Assembly: GCA_023935145.1 (NCBI GenBank) | Contig: CM043700.1 | Span: 105,926,400-105,990,399 of the forward strand | Length of the DNA: 64,000 nucleotides | Reading direction: 5' to 3' | Source: Bretschneidera sinensis | Lineage: Eukaryota; Streptophyta; Magnoliopsida; Brassicales; Akaniaceae | In this document: positions 22,407-33,761 of the stretch, in pieces | How the letters are laid out: each line of letters begins with the position of its first letter | Numbering within the stretch: the first letter of the stretch is position 1 | Position numbers and translations under genes: made by a program | Notes under the pieces: generated by a model | What the model was told of the DNA's origin: nothing | Seen by the model: the letters and a program-made list of their open reading frames with translations, nothing else | The model's database searches: none

Positions 22407-24231
22407 ATGGGGAAGAAGAATCCCCCTAGGAAGGCTCCTCTAATAACCCAGGAGCAAAATGATATGGATTTTGTCCAGAACCATTTCAAGAACAAAGCTG
22501 CTACTGTAGCTTTGTCGAGAGAAGAAGATTCAATCAGTTCAAGCAAGAATGGGGCCAGGGTTCCATCTAAAGGGTCAGCTTCATCATCCTGCTCCTTGGG
22601 AGAGAAGCTTTCCCAATCCTTAGAGACTCAAGTGGAAGCTTCTGTCTCATGCAAGAATGAAAGCTCTATGAGAGCTTCAATGGTGAACAGTACACAAGTT
22701 CAAATGAAGGGCAATGCAAGTTGAGTCCCAGGCCTCTGAAGATGAGAATTCTATCTCCTTTGAGGGGAGTGGAGAGGGCTCAGACCAAATGGAGTCCTAC
22801 TCTACCAGTGAAGAAGAAGACACAAGCTGCCAAGCAACTGTTCATGGTACTGTTCATGGGAAGCCTGCTGCAGGGAAAGGAAGGAGAATGGGAAGTAATG
22901 AGTCCAGACCTCACTCCCCCTTGAAGAATGGGAGTCACTAGTCTGACTCAAGGGACAATGCAGCTCCTCCAGCTCCTAGTCCTACAAGAAATCAGCAAAC
23001 CTCCAAATCCATAGGCCAGAGGCCTGCCTCCAATGAGGAGGCTAAGAAAGCGCCTTGGGTCAGCCTCTTTGCAGAGAATAGAATGCAAAGCAAGGGCCTC
23101 CAGCTCTCTTCCATAGCCAGTGAGGGAGGAATAGTCAGAGTCACTCAGGAGGACATGCTGGAAGTGTTTGAAGACCAGTCCTTCTGCTTGGTGGGCTACT
23201 TTGCTGGTAGATTCCCAGGGAGGGCAGCACTGAAAAAGCTCACGGATTCCTGGAAGGTAAGAGTCTCTACTCAGTTTAATGAAAATGGATGGATTGTGTT
23301 TAGATTTGGTAATGAAGAATCCAGCCTGAATGTGTTGCAAGAAGGCCCTTACCAAGTTTATAGTAGGCCTTTGCTCCTGAAATCAATGCCTAAGATGTTC
23401 AAGTTTGGTAATGAGGAAATCACTACTATCCCTATATGGATTCAACTAAAAGGCCTCCCTCTTGAGCTATAGTCAGCAAGTTGCCTCAGTAAAATAGGTA
23501 CCTTACTTGGTAAACCCCTCTATGCTGACCATTTCACTAAGAGTAAAGAAAGAATCTCTTATGCTAGACTTCTAGTGGAAATTGATGTTGCTAAAGATAT
23601 CCAATTCACTGTTCCATTGACCTTACTAAATGGAGATTCATTTGAACAGAAGATCTCTTATGAGAATCTTCCTAGATTCTGCTCTAAATGCAAAGTTGTT
23701 GGCCATGACCTTCACTCATGCAGCCTCAATTCAAATTCTGTTAAGGGGAACAAGCCAAAGGGAAAGGGGAATGTGCCTATTAGACAGGAAGAGCAAATTC
23801 TCCATAATGAGCAGACTAAAGGTGTGAACAACCTTAATGAGAAGAATAGGGGGGATGCTTCTAAGTTAGACTCCCCAGCTAAGGATAACCCAGTCCAAGA
23901 GCAAAGTGAAGCAGCCCAAGTGGAGAATGATCAAGTTAGAGCATAACCCCACCTTGATACTGTAAGGGTAGAGGAGGATCAGGAGACTCCTACCCCCCCT
24001 ATCCAGGTGGTGTCAGGCTTGAAATCTCCCCACCACCCTGAGACTAAAGGGAAGGAGCTTAAGAAAAAGGCTGGCAAGGAGCAGGAAAATTGTGAAAGAG
24101 ATATAGGGCAGACTGGCCCTAATGTGCAGGAAAATGACTTTCAATTAGTCAAGAAAAGGAAAGGAAGAATAGGCCACAAAGAATCACATTCTACTAGGAA
24201 GGGAGGAACAACCTCCTTACCTCATAAATGA
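22407..24231 (+). pseudogene. LINE1 ORF1, DUF4283-like RNA-binding protein with zinc knuckle
   Basis: The start MGKKNPPRKAPLITQEQND at 22407 is matched by LINE2 and LINE3. A Ser/Glu-rich N-terminal part (22407-22941) is followed by a DUF4283-like domain at 23083-23472 (FCLVGYFAGRFPGRAAL, GWIVFRFGNEESSLNVL, IPIWIQLKGLPLEL). A CCHC-type knuckle CSKCKVVGHDLHSC follows (23575-23946). The C-terminus is basic. The gene ends with TGA at 24229-24231, overlapping the ORF2 start. It is broken by a frame change near 22720, stops near 22941, TAG at 23470-23472 (W in both sister copies) and TAA near 23944. It would package LINE RNA. Confidence 0.85.
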
Positions 24232-26285
24232 TAGTTGCATGCTGGAATATTAGGGGATTTCACAAGCCCCTAAAACATAATGGGGTTCTAAACCTCATGA
24301 AGGTACATAAGATAGATGTAATGGGAATTTTGGAATGTAAGCTTGATGAGACAAAACTACAAAAGATAATGGATAACAAATTCAAGGGGTGGAGCCAGAC
24401 TAACAACTTCTCTTCTCACACTGCTGGCAGAATTTTGTTACTTTGGAACCCCTCTAAGGTTTGTTTAACTATTATAGATTCATCCTCCCAAGTTATTCAT
24501 TGTAATATAACATGCTTAATCACTTCTTACAATTTTGTAATAAGTTTTGTGTATGGTCTTAACACCATTGTATCAAGGAGACCCTTATGGAACAATCTGT
24601 GTAATTTTGGCTTTGATTTGTACTCCCCTTGGCTTGTCTTGGGTGATTTTAATAATGTTTTTGCTATTGATGAGAAAACTAATGTGCTGCCTGTTTCTGA
24701 CTATGAGATTAGGGACCCCTATCTTTGTTGTAGGGAAACTGGCTTGTCTGATGTTAATGCTAGTGGCTGCTTCTTCACCTGGTCCAACAACAGAGTTTGG
24801 TGCAAGTTAGATAGAGCTATGGTTAACAATGTGTGGTACCAAAAGGGGCTGAGAGCCCAAGCTTCATTCCTTCCTGCTGGCTGTATCTCTGACCACTCTC
24901 CATGCATTGTTAGCTTAATGGATGAGGTCTGTGGGGGTAGGAGATCTTTCAAGTTTTTTAACATGTGGACTAACCATGATAATTTCCTGGACTTGATAAG
25001 ATCCCACTGGGACTGTCCTAGGAGAGGCACTAAACAATTCATTCTATGTAACATCTTGAAAGGCCTCAAACCCCATCTCAAGAATCTCAATGAGAAGCAC
25101 TTTAGCCATATATCCAAGAGAGCATCTGAGACTGCAACAAAGCTATCCAGCATGCAACAAGAGTTACATGATAATCCAAATGATGCTAATCTTCAAGTGA
25201 GAGTGGCCAATGCGAAGCTCAAAGCATTTCAGCTTGCAGAAGCTGAGCAAAGTTTCCTATCTCAACAGGCCAAATGTAAGTACTTTCTCAACAGTGACAG
25301 GGGGACCAAACTATTTCATGCCCTGGTCAAGAGGAAGACTATCAAAAATCATATTGTTTCTATAAGGTTAGCCAATGGCTATCAATCAGCCTCTGAAGCT
25401 GAAGTGGTTATGGAATTCACCAAATTCTATAAGGAGCTGCTGGGCTCTTCTGGGAGATGCAATCCTATTGAGGCAGAGGTTATTAGAGGGGGGCCTATTC
25501 TTCATGAGCACCAGGCTGTATAGTTGATCAAAGATGTGACTGAGGAAGAAATCAGGGCTGCCCTGTGGGGTATAGGGGAGGATAAATCCCCTGGGCCAGA
25601 TGGATACTCTTCCAAATTCTACAAGAAAGCATGGGATGTTATACACAAAGAAATCATTGAGGCTGTGCAAGAATTCTTCCAGAGTGGTAGGCTTCTTAAA
25701 CAACTCAACCACTCCTCTTTAGCCTTGATCCCCAAAAGTAAGCAAGCTTTTAGTGTTAAGGAATTTAGGCCCATAGCTTGTTGCAATGTGATCTACAAGA
25801 TAATCTCCAAGATTATGGCTGCAAGATTGGCTCCTTGCTTGAATCAAATTGTCAGCCCTACTCAGGCAGCTTTCATTAAGGCTAGGAGTATGACTGAAAA
25901 CATATACCTGGTTCAAGAGCTGCTTAGGAAATATTGTAGGAAGAGGATCCCTCCTAGATGCATGATCAAGATAGACCTAAGAAAAGCTTATGACACTGTG
26001 GAATGGGAGTACTTGAACAGCCTTTTAGAGGGGCTTGGGTTCCCTGAAAAGTTTAGAGCATGGATCATGGAATGTGTATCTACAACATCATTCTCTCTCT
26101 CCATCAATGGTAGCTTACATGGATTCTTTAAAGGAAAAAGAGGTATCAGACAAGGAGATCCTCTATCTCCCTACCTCTTTGTGCTAATAATGGAGTACTT
26201 ATCTAGGCTGCTTAGGAGATTGAATGAAAAAGATGGCTTCGGATTCCACCCTAATTGTGACAAGCTCAAAATTACTCACCTGGCA
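24228..26285 (+). pseudogene. LINE1 ORF2, endonuclease plus truncated reverse transcriptase
   Basis: ORF2 starts MIVACWNIRGFHKPLKHNG at 24228. The apurinic-type endonuclease has WNIRGF, ILECKL, LGDFNNV and SDHSPCIV in order, so the catalytic N, E, D and H are all present. A linker with FLSQQAKC (about 25255-25280) is open here, whereas LINE2 and LINE3 have two stops at that place. A TAG at 25521-25523 separates the RT: KDVTEEEIRAALW, GPDGYSSKFYKKAW, FRPIACCNVIYKIISK, CMIKIDLRKAYDTVEW, GIRQGDPLSPYLFVLI. The RT ends at KITHLA, without the catalytic F-A-D-D. It would nick target DNA and copy the RNA in place. Confidence 0.9.
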
Positions 26286-26419
26286 GATATATTGTTGTTT
26301 CTTTGATCTGTAAATAAATTTGTATTAAGTGATCAAAATGTACAAAAATATTCACTGGGCATACCCAGGAGATTTACAAGTGAGGCATATACAAAATAAA
26401 CATGGGCTTAACTAAAGCC
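26286..26419 (-). other. Inverted LINE 3' end with inverted target-site copy
   Basis: GATATATTGTTGTTTCTT at 26286-26303 is the exact reverse complement of the 18 bases left of LINE1 (22272-22289). It is followed by the reverse complement of the family 3' end, GATCTGTAAATAAA...CACTGGGCATACCCAGGAG, which matches the tail of LINE2 (30177 onward) and the reverse of LINE3's tail (45940-46006). LTR sequence resumes at about 26420. The likely explanation is inversion of the LINE 3' end together with its right-hand target duplication, with loss of the intervening part. Confidence 0.87.
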
Positions 26420-27304
26420 AATGACAATACTGCAGTAATGGACAATCTATAAGATAAATTTACTGAAATCAATCACATCTAGACAACTTGACATAAGAAG
26501 AGCTTAACTAAACTTATATGGAGAAGGAAGAAGCAATCACCAAATTAAGAGTAAATCCTCTAATTCTTACTTAATCAAAGAGTAAATCATAAACAATATT
26601 TAACAATAAATCCTTACAACTGAATCAAGAATGGAAAACAAGAACAACTACACCTAGGAATTCATCCCTTTGCCTTGCTTTGAGATTAGTTGGCCATGGG
26701 CTCAAGCTTGATGAAGAATATGGAGCTCTCCCTTGATTTCCAGCACAAAAACAGACCTGGAAGCTGCAAACCTTTAAGGATCTATATATAGACCATAAGG
26801 TTGAGGGGTGTTTTGGGCTCAAAAATTTTCGTTTGGAAGCTGTAATTAGGTCAGGAGACCGTGTGCACGCCTAGTCACAGCCTTACCCACGCCTAGGCCC
26901 TACCTTTGTCCAAGATTAGAGCCTTGCTAGAGGCCGCGATGCCCTTGGTGATTCAAAGATGGTGGTGGTTCTGTAGGCCGCGGAGCCCTTCTGTTATCTG
27001 GATTTTTACAAAGTTTGTGGAGGCTTCTGGTTGCGGCACACACTGAGGACTTGACTTTTCTTTCTTCTTTGCTTCTCCGCAACCACTCCAACACTTCGTT
27101 ATGCATGGAATCTTGGCGCTTTAAGCGTCGGTATCTTTTCCATCTCTTTTGAACTCAAAGTACTCTAAAATCCATCGAAATATATCAATGATCCAAGAAT
27201 GACATTTTAGAATTGTTAAGATATAAATGATTAATTCAACCCTAGATCAACCCTAAAATGCTAACAAATAAGTACTATTAAGATGCATTTTATGACTGTC
27301 ATCA
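26420..27304 (-). repeat. 5' LTR of element B, second part (right of LINE1)
   Basis: It continues the LTR with AATGACAATACTGCAGTAATGG and ends GTCATCA, next to the CAATT duplication. It matches 11560-12473. It carries a TATA (TATATATA near 26783-26790) and its own copy of the GC-rich cluster (26865-27010). That cluster is shorter than in the 3' LTR. Confidence 0.9.
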
Positions 27305-27568
27305 CAATTGCAAAATGATGGAAGTCGGTTGAAGCTCCCCCAAGCCTAGTGTTTCAAATACTATGTATGGCAGCAAATTTACACTCACTCCTAAATCCAG
27401 TAATGCACACTCAAACAGTTGGTCACCTATCCTGTAGGGAATAGTAAAACTACCTAGATCTTTTAGCTTTGGTGGTAGCTTTCTTAATAATACCGCACTT
27501 ACCTCTTCAGTTAAAGCTACTGTCTCATGTTCCTGAAACTTCCTCTTATAAGTGCAACAATCTTTCAA
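27305..27568 (-). pseudogene. Element A protease N-terminal half
   Basis: The open stretch ends with the active-site region of an Athila-type aspartic protease: FECALLDLGVSVNLLPY, where the family usually has D-L-G-A-S. It then continues to LGELQPTSIILQL at the border with element B. The remaining half, beginning ADRSIKRPRG, is at 11140 and below. The frame is open across the join except for element B itself. This shows that B entered a protease gene that was still readable here. Confidence 0.85.
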
Positions 27569-29229
27569 AATTTTAGCATAAGCAGGTATTTGTTGAATTG
27601 CATCTAATAAAGAAATGTTTATTTCTACTTTTCACAAAGTTTCAAAAATATCAAGCAATTTATTTTCTTTCTTTTGCTTTACTAAACTTTGCAGGAAGGG
27701 TGGTGCATTTACCTTCTCCATTTCACTTACCTTTGATGCAGATGGTTTTTCTAGAGATGTTTGTGCAGACTCATCGGTTCCTATGACCTTACCATTTTTT
27801 AGAGTTGTAACAGCCTTCAGTTGCTGGTGCCCTCCTGGATTAGGTAGTGCTTGAATTGGAAGCTCACCTTGCTTTCTGCCACTCAGTTCCTTAGCCAACT
27901 ATCCCATTTGTACCACTAGTCTTTGAATGGCTTGTTCATATTTTGCAGTGGTTTGTCTTAGCTCAATCCGAAATTGTCTTTCATCTGCCATGAACAGATC
28001 TTGTGAAGTCATCCACTGTTGTTACTGAGTTGCCAATTGGCTCACAAGACTCTCTAGGTCATTTTTCTTTGATTCGAGAACTGAGTGGGCTGCTGGTTGG
28101 GAGTTCCTTTGCTGCCCTTGAAGGTTCAGGGCATTCTGATTGTTAGTCCATGAGAAGTTGGGGTGGTTTCACCATCCAAGATTTTAGGTATTTGCATATG
28201 GGTTGTTCTTGGGAGGGTAGCTGTTTGGTCCCACATAATTCACTTGCTCTGGATATGCAGATGAATATAAAGGACATGTCTCAGTATTATGATCAAAATG
28301 AGAACATATAGCATATACCTGGAGTGGTGTAGTTTGTGGACTAGGTGAGGCGTTCTGAGCAGTCATGCCTTTAAAAAGCAGATCTAGCTTCCTCTCTATA
28401 GTAGCTATCTGACTAGAGGATCCACCATTTAGAGTCACCTCATACATACCTTTGCTCTTAACTCCTTGTCTACCTTTAGAGGAGAATTGCTGGGTGTGCT
28501 CACTTAGTATCTCAAACAGCTCCATGGCTTCTTCACTGCTCTTTCCATTAGTACACCTCCACAACTTGAATCTACAATACTTTTATTAGTATCACTCAAA
28601 CCTCTATAGAAAGCTTGTACCAGTTCATCTTGAGGTAGATTGTGATGTCGCCATTTGAGTAGCAGTTCATTGAAATGTCTCCATGCCTCAAAGAACAGGT
28701 CTCCATCATTCTGTTGGAAAGATTGAATCTCTTTCCTCATTTGTCTTGTTTTTTGAGCTGGGAAAAACTTCCTTAGGAACTTGCTGGCCAACTCTTCCCA
28801 AGTATGGATAGAAACTGCAGGCAATGAATTAACCTGATTCCCTCTTGGTCTAGGACCCGGATATGCTGGAACTTGCAGAGATAAAAAAATTCCCAAAGAT
28901 GCAAATGTGGGTCCTCAATAGGTGTACCCCTAAAATGAGTCAAAGCACTGAGTATCTGCGGGGATATGTAATAATTACCTTTCGTCTCAGGTTGATACGC
29001 AATGCATGAGGGCTGGTCGAGGTTCCGTGGAATGAAGGATTGTTTCATGGGTTTTCGTTCTGGTGGCAATTGGTTATCAAGCTATTCCGCCATTTGTGCT
29101 TCTTCCTCGAATTCCTCTTCTACCTCTTCAATATTGTCTCTAAGCCTTCGTCGAATGGTCCGTTCAAGCTCTATATCGAGGGGAAAGGAAGTTGGATTCT
29201 TGGATCGAAATCCTTATATGAATTAACTG
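27569..29229 (-). pseudogene. Element A gag remnant
   Basis: On the minus strand gag starts near 29229. Open stretches are 28773-29069, 28504-28896, 28184-28564 and 27632-27898. Motifs in order are: HFRGTPIEDPHLHLWEF, then KFLRKFFPAQKTRQMRKEI and AWRHFNELLLKWRHHNLP (retrotransposon gag domain). A degenerate knuckle follows with CSHFDHNTETCP, in which the first cysteine pair is incomplete. The Gag-Pol linker (TTLKNGKVIG) lies near 27800. Frame changes at about 28540, 28880 and 28190 and a gap of stops near 27900-28180 break the gene. Confidence 0.8.
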
Positions 29230-29408
29230 GAACGCTTCAGTGCAGCAGCTTTAGTACTGCTGCTCGGGTAGTCTCTGCCTCGAGTGCGCTCGATCACACC
29301 AAGCAGTGCGCTCGATCACAGTGCTAGCAATTATACCTGAAACAGAAGACAAAAAGAAGAAAAATTAGGTTTTTGATGAAATAAAATAAAACTGAACAGA
29401 AAAAAAAT
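29230..29408 (-). other. 5' leader of element A, interrupted by the copia element
   Basis: Non-coding sequence between gag and the primer site. It carries A-family dyad words (GTGCGCTCGATCACACC and GTGCGCTCGATCACAG near 29285-29325). It is cut at 29408 by the copia LTR, and the remainder next to the primer site is found only at about 46200-46216. The same leader occurs uncut in element C (58350-58613). Confidence 0.7.
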
Positions 29409-30170
29409 TGTTGGAGTTTGTCTAAAATTTAAACGAAAGAAGAAGCATGAAGGTCAGCAAGGAGTGCGCACTAGGTCAGGCCATAGCGCACAGCAAGGGA
29501 AGATGCTAGAGGAGGGCCAAGTTGCCACACTACCTCCCCCAAGCTGCGGCTCCCAGAAGCTTGAGAATGTGTGCCATGGCTCAAGCCACGGCCTGCCTTG
29601 TTCTGGGCCGCGGCGCCAGGCACACTGATGCACACATGTTTCAACCTTTGAAATGGTTCGTGAGATATGTTCAAAATGCATAGGATTACTAAGGATTGAT
29701 CAAGGGCCATGGTTGATTGGTCATCAAGATCTAAGGGTGGAGAATGAAACTCAAGATTGGTCAAGAAGTTGATGCACTATATAAAGGGTCACCTAGCTTC
29801 AAAAGTCATAACATAACATAACAACATAACTTGTGATTAAAAGTGAGATCAATTATAAGAGTGCAAAGACACTAAACTCAAGAGAGATTATGTAGAGAGG
29901 CTAGTTTTTTAGAAAGAAAGAGAGTATAATAGAAAGAGATTTAAGGGCTTGTAAGGGGAATTTTCTTGGGAAAATTCTAGGGTTAGTTCTTATCACTTTC
30001 TTATTCTTCTTCTTCTTTTGTTCTTCAAGAACCTGTGAGTTCTTGGAAGGGTGTTGCTGATTGTAAAGAACTCCATTGATAAGATAGTGCAGAGGGCTCG
30101 GAGGAGCTCACGAGGACGTAGGCACATTGTCGAACCTCGTCAACAAATTTCTTGTGTTCTTTTCTTTCTT
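29409..30170 (+). repeat. Copia 5' LTR, main part
   Basis: It begins TGTTGGAGTTTGTCTAA and matches 40177-40623 and 46010-46200. The TATA box CTATATAAAGG lies at about 29777-29787. A GC-rich word cluster (29463-29625, including AAGCCACGGCC and GGGCCGCGGCGCCAGG) lies 150-310 bp upstream. LINE2 inserted at the TSD 30153-30170. The last 100 bp are at 35755-35856. Confidence 0.9.
30153..30170. repeat. 18-bp target-site duplication of LINE2, left copy
   Basis: TGTGTTCTTTTCTTTCTT at 30153-30170 is repeated exactly at 35737-35754, just outside the two ends of LINE2. The poly-T side (minus-strand poly-A tail) abuts this left copy. Confidence 0.93.
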
Positions 30171-30379
30171 TTTTTTGATCTGTAAATAAAGCTTGTATAA
30201 ATGATCAAAAATGTACAAAAATATCACTGGGCATACCCAGGGGATTTACAATATAAGCATATACAAAATAAACCAAAGGCTTACACTAGAAGCCTAGAAG
30301 CTGGCCTACAGCCTAACACATACTCTGGGCAGACCCAGGGGCAATAAGTGATGCCACATAGAAAGAAATACATTGGAGT

Positions 30380-33300
30380 TTACAACATAAGCCTTGTCTC
30401 AGAGCAGGCATCATATACAATTTTATATATAACAAACTGGATCTTCTTCACTAGGCTAGCAAATAGGACAGCAGACTTGTCAAAGATTTTGGCATTTCTA
30501 GCCCTCCATAAGTTGTACACAGTGCTTGCTAAGGCTAACCTCTTGGCTATTGTTGGGGGGCCAGTACCTCTCACTTTAAGTGTCCACTTGATTGCACTCT
30601 CAATGGTAGTCATTTGTCTCCTGCAATCAAGTCATTTTCTAATAGAGTCCCAAGTTTCCTTGCTGATTCTATAAGAGAAGAAGAGGTGATCCCTGGTCTC
30701 TTCCTGCTCTAAACACAGAGGGCACAGCTTGTCAACTCCTTCTAGCTGGAGTTTGTCTTTAGTGAGTAATCTATTCTTGATGACCAGCCAGAGAATGAAT
30801 GAAAATTTAGGGGGGCAATGGCCATACCATACTAGGGAAGCCCAGCTGACCACATTGCCTTTCTGTCTGACTGCATTGTACACCTTTCTTATGCTCAGCT
30901 CATCTTGCTCCCTCCATCCCTGTAACCTGGTTCTGCCCTACTGTGATGAAAGGGGTTGACCATTCAGATCATCTCTGATTTCCATAATCCTTTTCCAAAG
31001 AAGGGAGTCATCCTTGCATGCCTTGATCTCCCATATGGATAGAGGTAGTAATGCTGAACCCATTAGATCCATAATGAATCCTTCTTCATATGAATGTTCC
31101 ACAGGACCCTTGTAAGGAGGGCCTTGTTCCAAGATTTAAGGTCAACCAACCCTAAACTTCACTCAGCTTTTGGCCTACAGATATCAGCCCATGCAACCAA
31201 AGCCTTCCTTATGCCTGCATTCTTACCATTCTAAAGGAAGGTTCTACGCATCCTGATTATTTTTTCCAAAATATTACCAAGGATTGGGAATATTGCAAGC
31301 CAGAAGCACTCCACACCTTAAAGCACTGCTTTGATCAGTTCAGTTCTACCAGCATAAGAAAGGGAAGAACCAGCCCAAACATTGATGTACCCAGCAATTT
31401 TCTCAATGAGGGGGGAGTAATGTGTAGCATTCAACCTTGCAGAGGCAAGGGGAACCCCCAAGTATTTGAAAGGGAGACTGCCATCCTCTATACCTGTGCT
31501 TCTTCTGATTTCCATAAGCTCTTCAGGCTTGATCCCAGCATAGAATAAGTTTGATTTGGCCAGGCTAGCTTTCAGCCCTGAACACTCACTAAAGGTGTTG
31601 ACACACTTCATAAGCAGACCCACCGACTTAGCCTCCCCTCTAGCAAATAGGATGAGATCATCAGCAAAGGCCAAGTGGGTGATCTTGAGCTTGTCACACT
31701 TAGGATGGTATCTAAATCCCTCCCTTTCATTTAATCTCCCAAGTAGCCTTGATAAGTACTCCATTATCATGACAAAAAGGTATGGGGATAGAGGATCCCC
31801 TTGTCTAATTCCTCTTTTGCCTGCAAAGAACCCATGTAAACTGCCATTGATGGAAAGAGAGAATGTTGTTGTTGAGACACACTCCATGATCCAGGACCTA
31901 AATTTTACAGGGAACCCAAGCCCCTCAATGAGGCTGTTCAAAAAATCCCATTCAACGGTATCATATGCTTTTCTAAGGTCAATCTCGATCATGCACCTTA
32001 GAGAGATCCTTTTCCTACAATACTTCCTAAGCAATTCTTGGACCATGTAGATGTTTTCAGCCATACACCTGGCCTTAATGAAGGTAGCCTGAGCTGGATT
32101 GACAATATGGTTCAAACATGGAGCAAGCCTTGAGGCAAGAATCTTGGAGATGGTCTTGTAGATCACATTACAACAGACTATAGGCCTGAAGTTCTCCATT
32201 TTAGAAGCTTGTTTGTATTTAGGGATCAAGGCTAATATTTAGTGGTTGAATTGCTTAAGTAGTCTACCATTCTGAAAGAATTCTTGGATAGACTCAATGA
32301 TGTCTTTGTTAATAACCTCCCAAGCCTTCTTGAAAAATTTGGATGAGTAACCATCAGGGCCAAGGGACTTATCCTCCCCTATACTCCATAAAGCTTCCTT
32401 AATCTCTTCCTCAGTGACATCCTTAATCAATGTCTCAGCTTAATTTTCTTGGATAATAGGACCTTCTCTAATAACCTCAATGTCAATTGGATTACTACTG
32501 GATGAGGAGCCCAAAAGGTCCTTGTAGAACTTAATAAATTCCTGAACTACTTCAGCTTCAGAGGTTGTCAATGTGCCATTAGAGGACATTACTGCAGCAA
32601 TATGGTTTTTACTAATCTTCCTTTTAACTAAGGCATGAAAGAATTTGGACCCTCTATCATTGTTAAGAAGGTATTTGCATTTAGCCTATTAGGATAGGAA
32701 GCTCCTCTTAGCTTCTGCCAGCTGGAAAGCTTTCAGCTTCATACTTACCACCATGGTTTGTAGGTCAGAATCACTAGGATTGTCATGGAGCTCTTGTTGG
32801 AGACTAACCAGCTTGGTTGCAGCCTCAATGGCTCTCTCAGAGATGTGGCTAAAATGCTTCTCATTGAACTTCTTGAAGTGGGGTTTGAGACCTTTCAAGT
32901 GAGAACATAAGATGAACTGTTTAGTGCCTCCCACAGGATTACCCCAATGGGTTCTAATTATGTCCAGGAACTTGTTATGATCAGTCCACATGTTGAAGAA
33001 CTTGAACGATCTCCTACCCCCACAAGCTTCATCTATCAATCTTACCAGGCAAGGAGAATGGTCAGAAAGACACCTAGCTGGAAGGAAAGCAGCTTGAGCC
33101 CTATATCCATTTTGATACCAAACATTGTTAACCATTACTCTGTCCAATTTGCACCAAACTTTATTGTTTGACCAAGTAAACAAGCATCCAGTTGAACTGA
33201 CATCAGATAGTCCAGTCTCCCCACAACAATAAGTAGGGTCCTTAATCTCATAATCTGATACAAACAGCCCATTTTCTTTCTCATCAGTAGCAAACACATT

Positions 33301-33726
33301 ATTGAAATCACCCATTACAAGCCAAGGAGCAGCCAAGTCATAACTAAAATTACAAAGATTGTCCCATAAGGGTCTTCTTGCAACTATTGTATTCAAGCCA
33401 TAAACAAAACTAATTACAAAATTACATGAGGAAATTAAACATGAAACATTACAATGAATAACTTGAGAGCTAGCTTCTATGGAAGATAAACTGACATTAG
33501 AAGGGTCCCATAGTACCAAAATTCTGCCTGAGGGATGAGCAGAGAAGTTGTTGATCTGACTCCACATATTGAATTTGTTGCCCATGATTCTGTGCAGCTT
33601 ATCTTCATTCAATTTACATTCCAAAATCCCTATTACATCTACTTTGTTGCTTTTCATGAAGTGTACCACCCCATTGTGTTTCAAGGGCTTATGAAAGCCC
33701 CTGATGTTCCAGCATGCTACAATCAT
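30380..33726 (-). pseudogene. LINE2 ORF2, endonuclease, reverse transcriptase and C-terminal zinc region
   Basis: The endonuclease stretch 32689-33726 begins MIVACWNIRGFHKPLKHNG and has MGDFNNV and SDHSPCLV. It ends at two adjacent stops (TAA-TAG at about 32683-32690) in the F-L-S motif. The RT stretches 32239-32430 and 31318-32229 carry GPDGYSSKFFKKAW, FRPIVCCNVIYKTISK, GIRQGDPLSPYLFVMI and LAFADDLILFARG, with catalytic aspartates intact. SLPFKYLGVPLASARLN and AGRTELIKAVL follow. The C-terminal zf-RVT-like region at 30632-30883 has CPPKFSFILW and CPLCLEQEETRDHLFF. A few stops remain at about 32432-32440, 32231-32238 and 30884-31317. Confidence 0.9.
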
Positions 33727-33761
33727 TGAATAGATAGGGGGGCTGTCCCCCCCTTCCTATT

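Larger units (their letters stand above)
22290..26285 (+). mobile_element. LINE1, L1-type retrotransposon in the 5' LTR of element B
   Basis: This plus-strand LINE begins at its family 5' end (CGGGCAGCTAGAGAGAGAAGC, shared with LINE2 and LINE3). It has ORF1, a 4-bp ATGA overlap, then ORF2 with endonuclease and RT. It stops inside the RT palm just before the F-A-D-D motif. Beyond 26285 come an inverted copy of its left target site and an inverted 3' end (26286-26419). The rest of RT, the C-terminal zinc region and most of the 3' UTR are missing. Confidence 0.9.
11146..27304 (-). mobile_element. Athila-like Ty3 element B, nested in the protease region of A
   Basis: This LTR retrotransposon is on the minus strand. 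Its 3' LTR is at 11146-12473 and its 5' LTR is at 21881-22289 plus 26420-27304, interrupted by LINE1. It has a tRNA-Asp primer site at 21858-21875, a PPT at 12474-12488 and a perfect CAATT target duplication. Internal order on the minus strand is gag, protease, RT, RNase H, integrase, spacer, ORF3 and 3' non-coding. All coding blocks carry a few nonsense or frameshift changes, mostly single events. B is therefore better preserved than the chromovirus. Confidence 0.93.

Noticed and set aside
22290..26419. Twin-priming 5' inversion of LINE1
   Set aside because: Twin priming leaves the poly-A and target duplication outside and upright. Here the 3' tail and target copy are inside and inverted, which needs another explanation.
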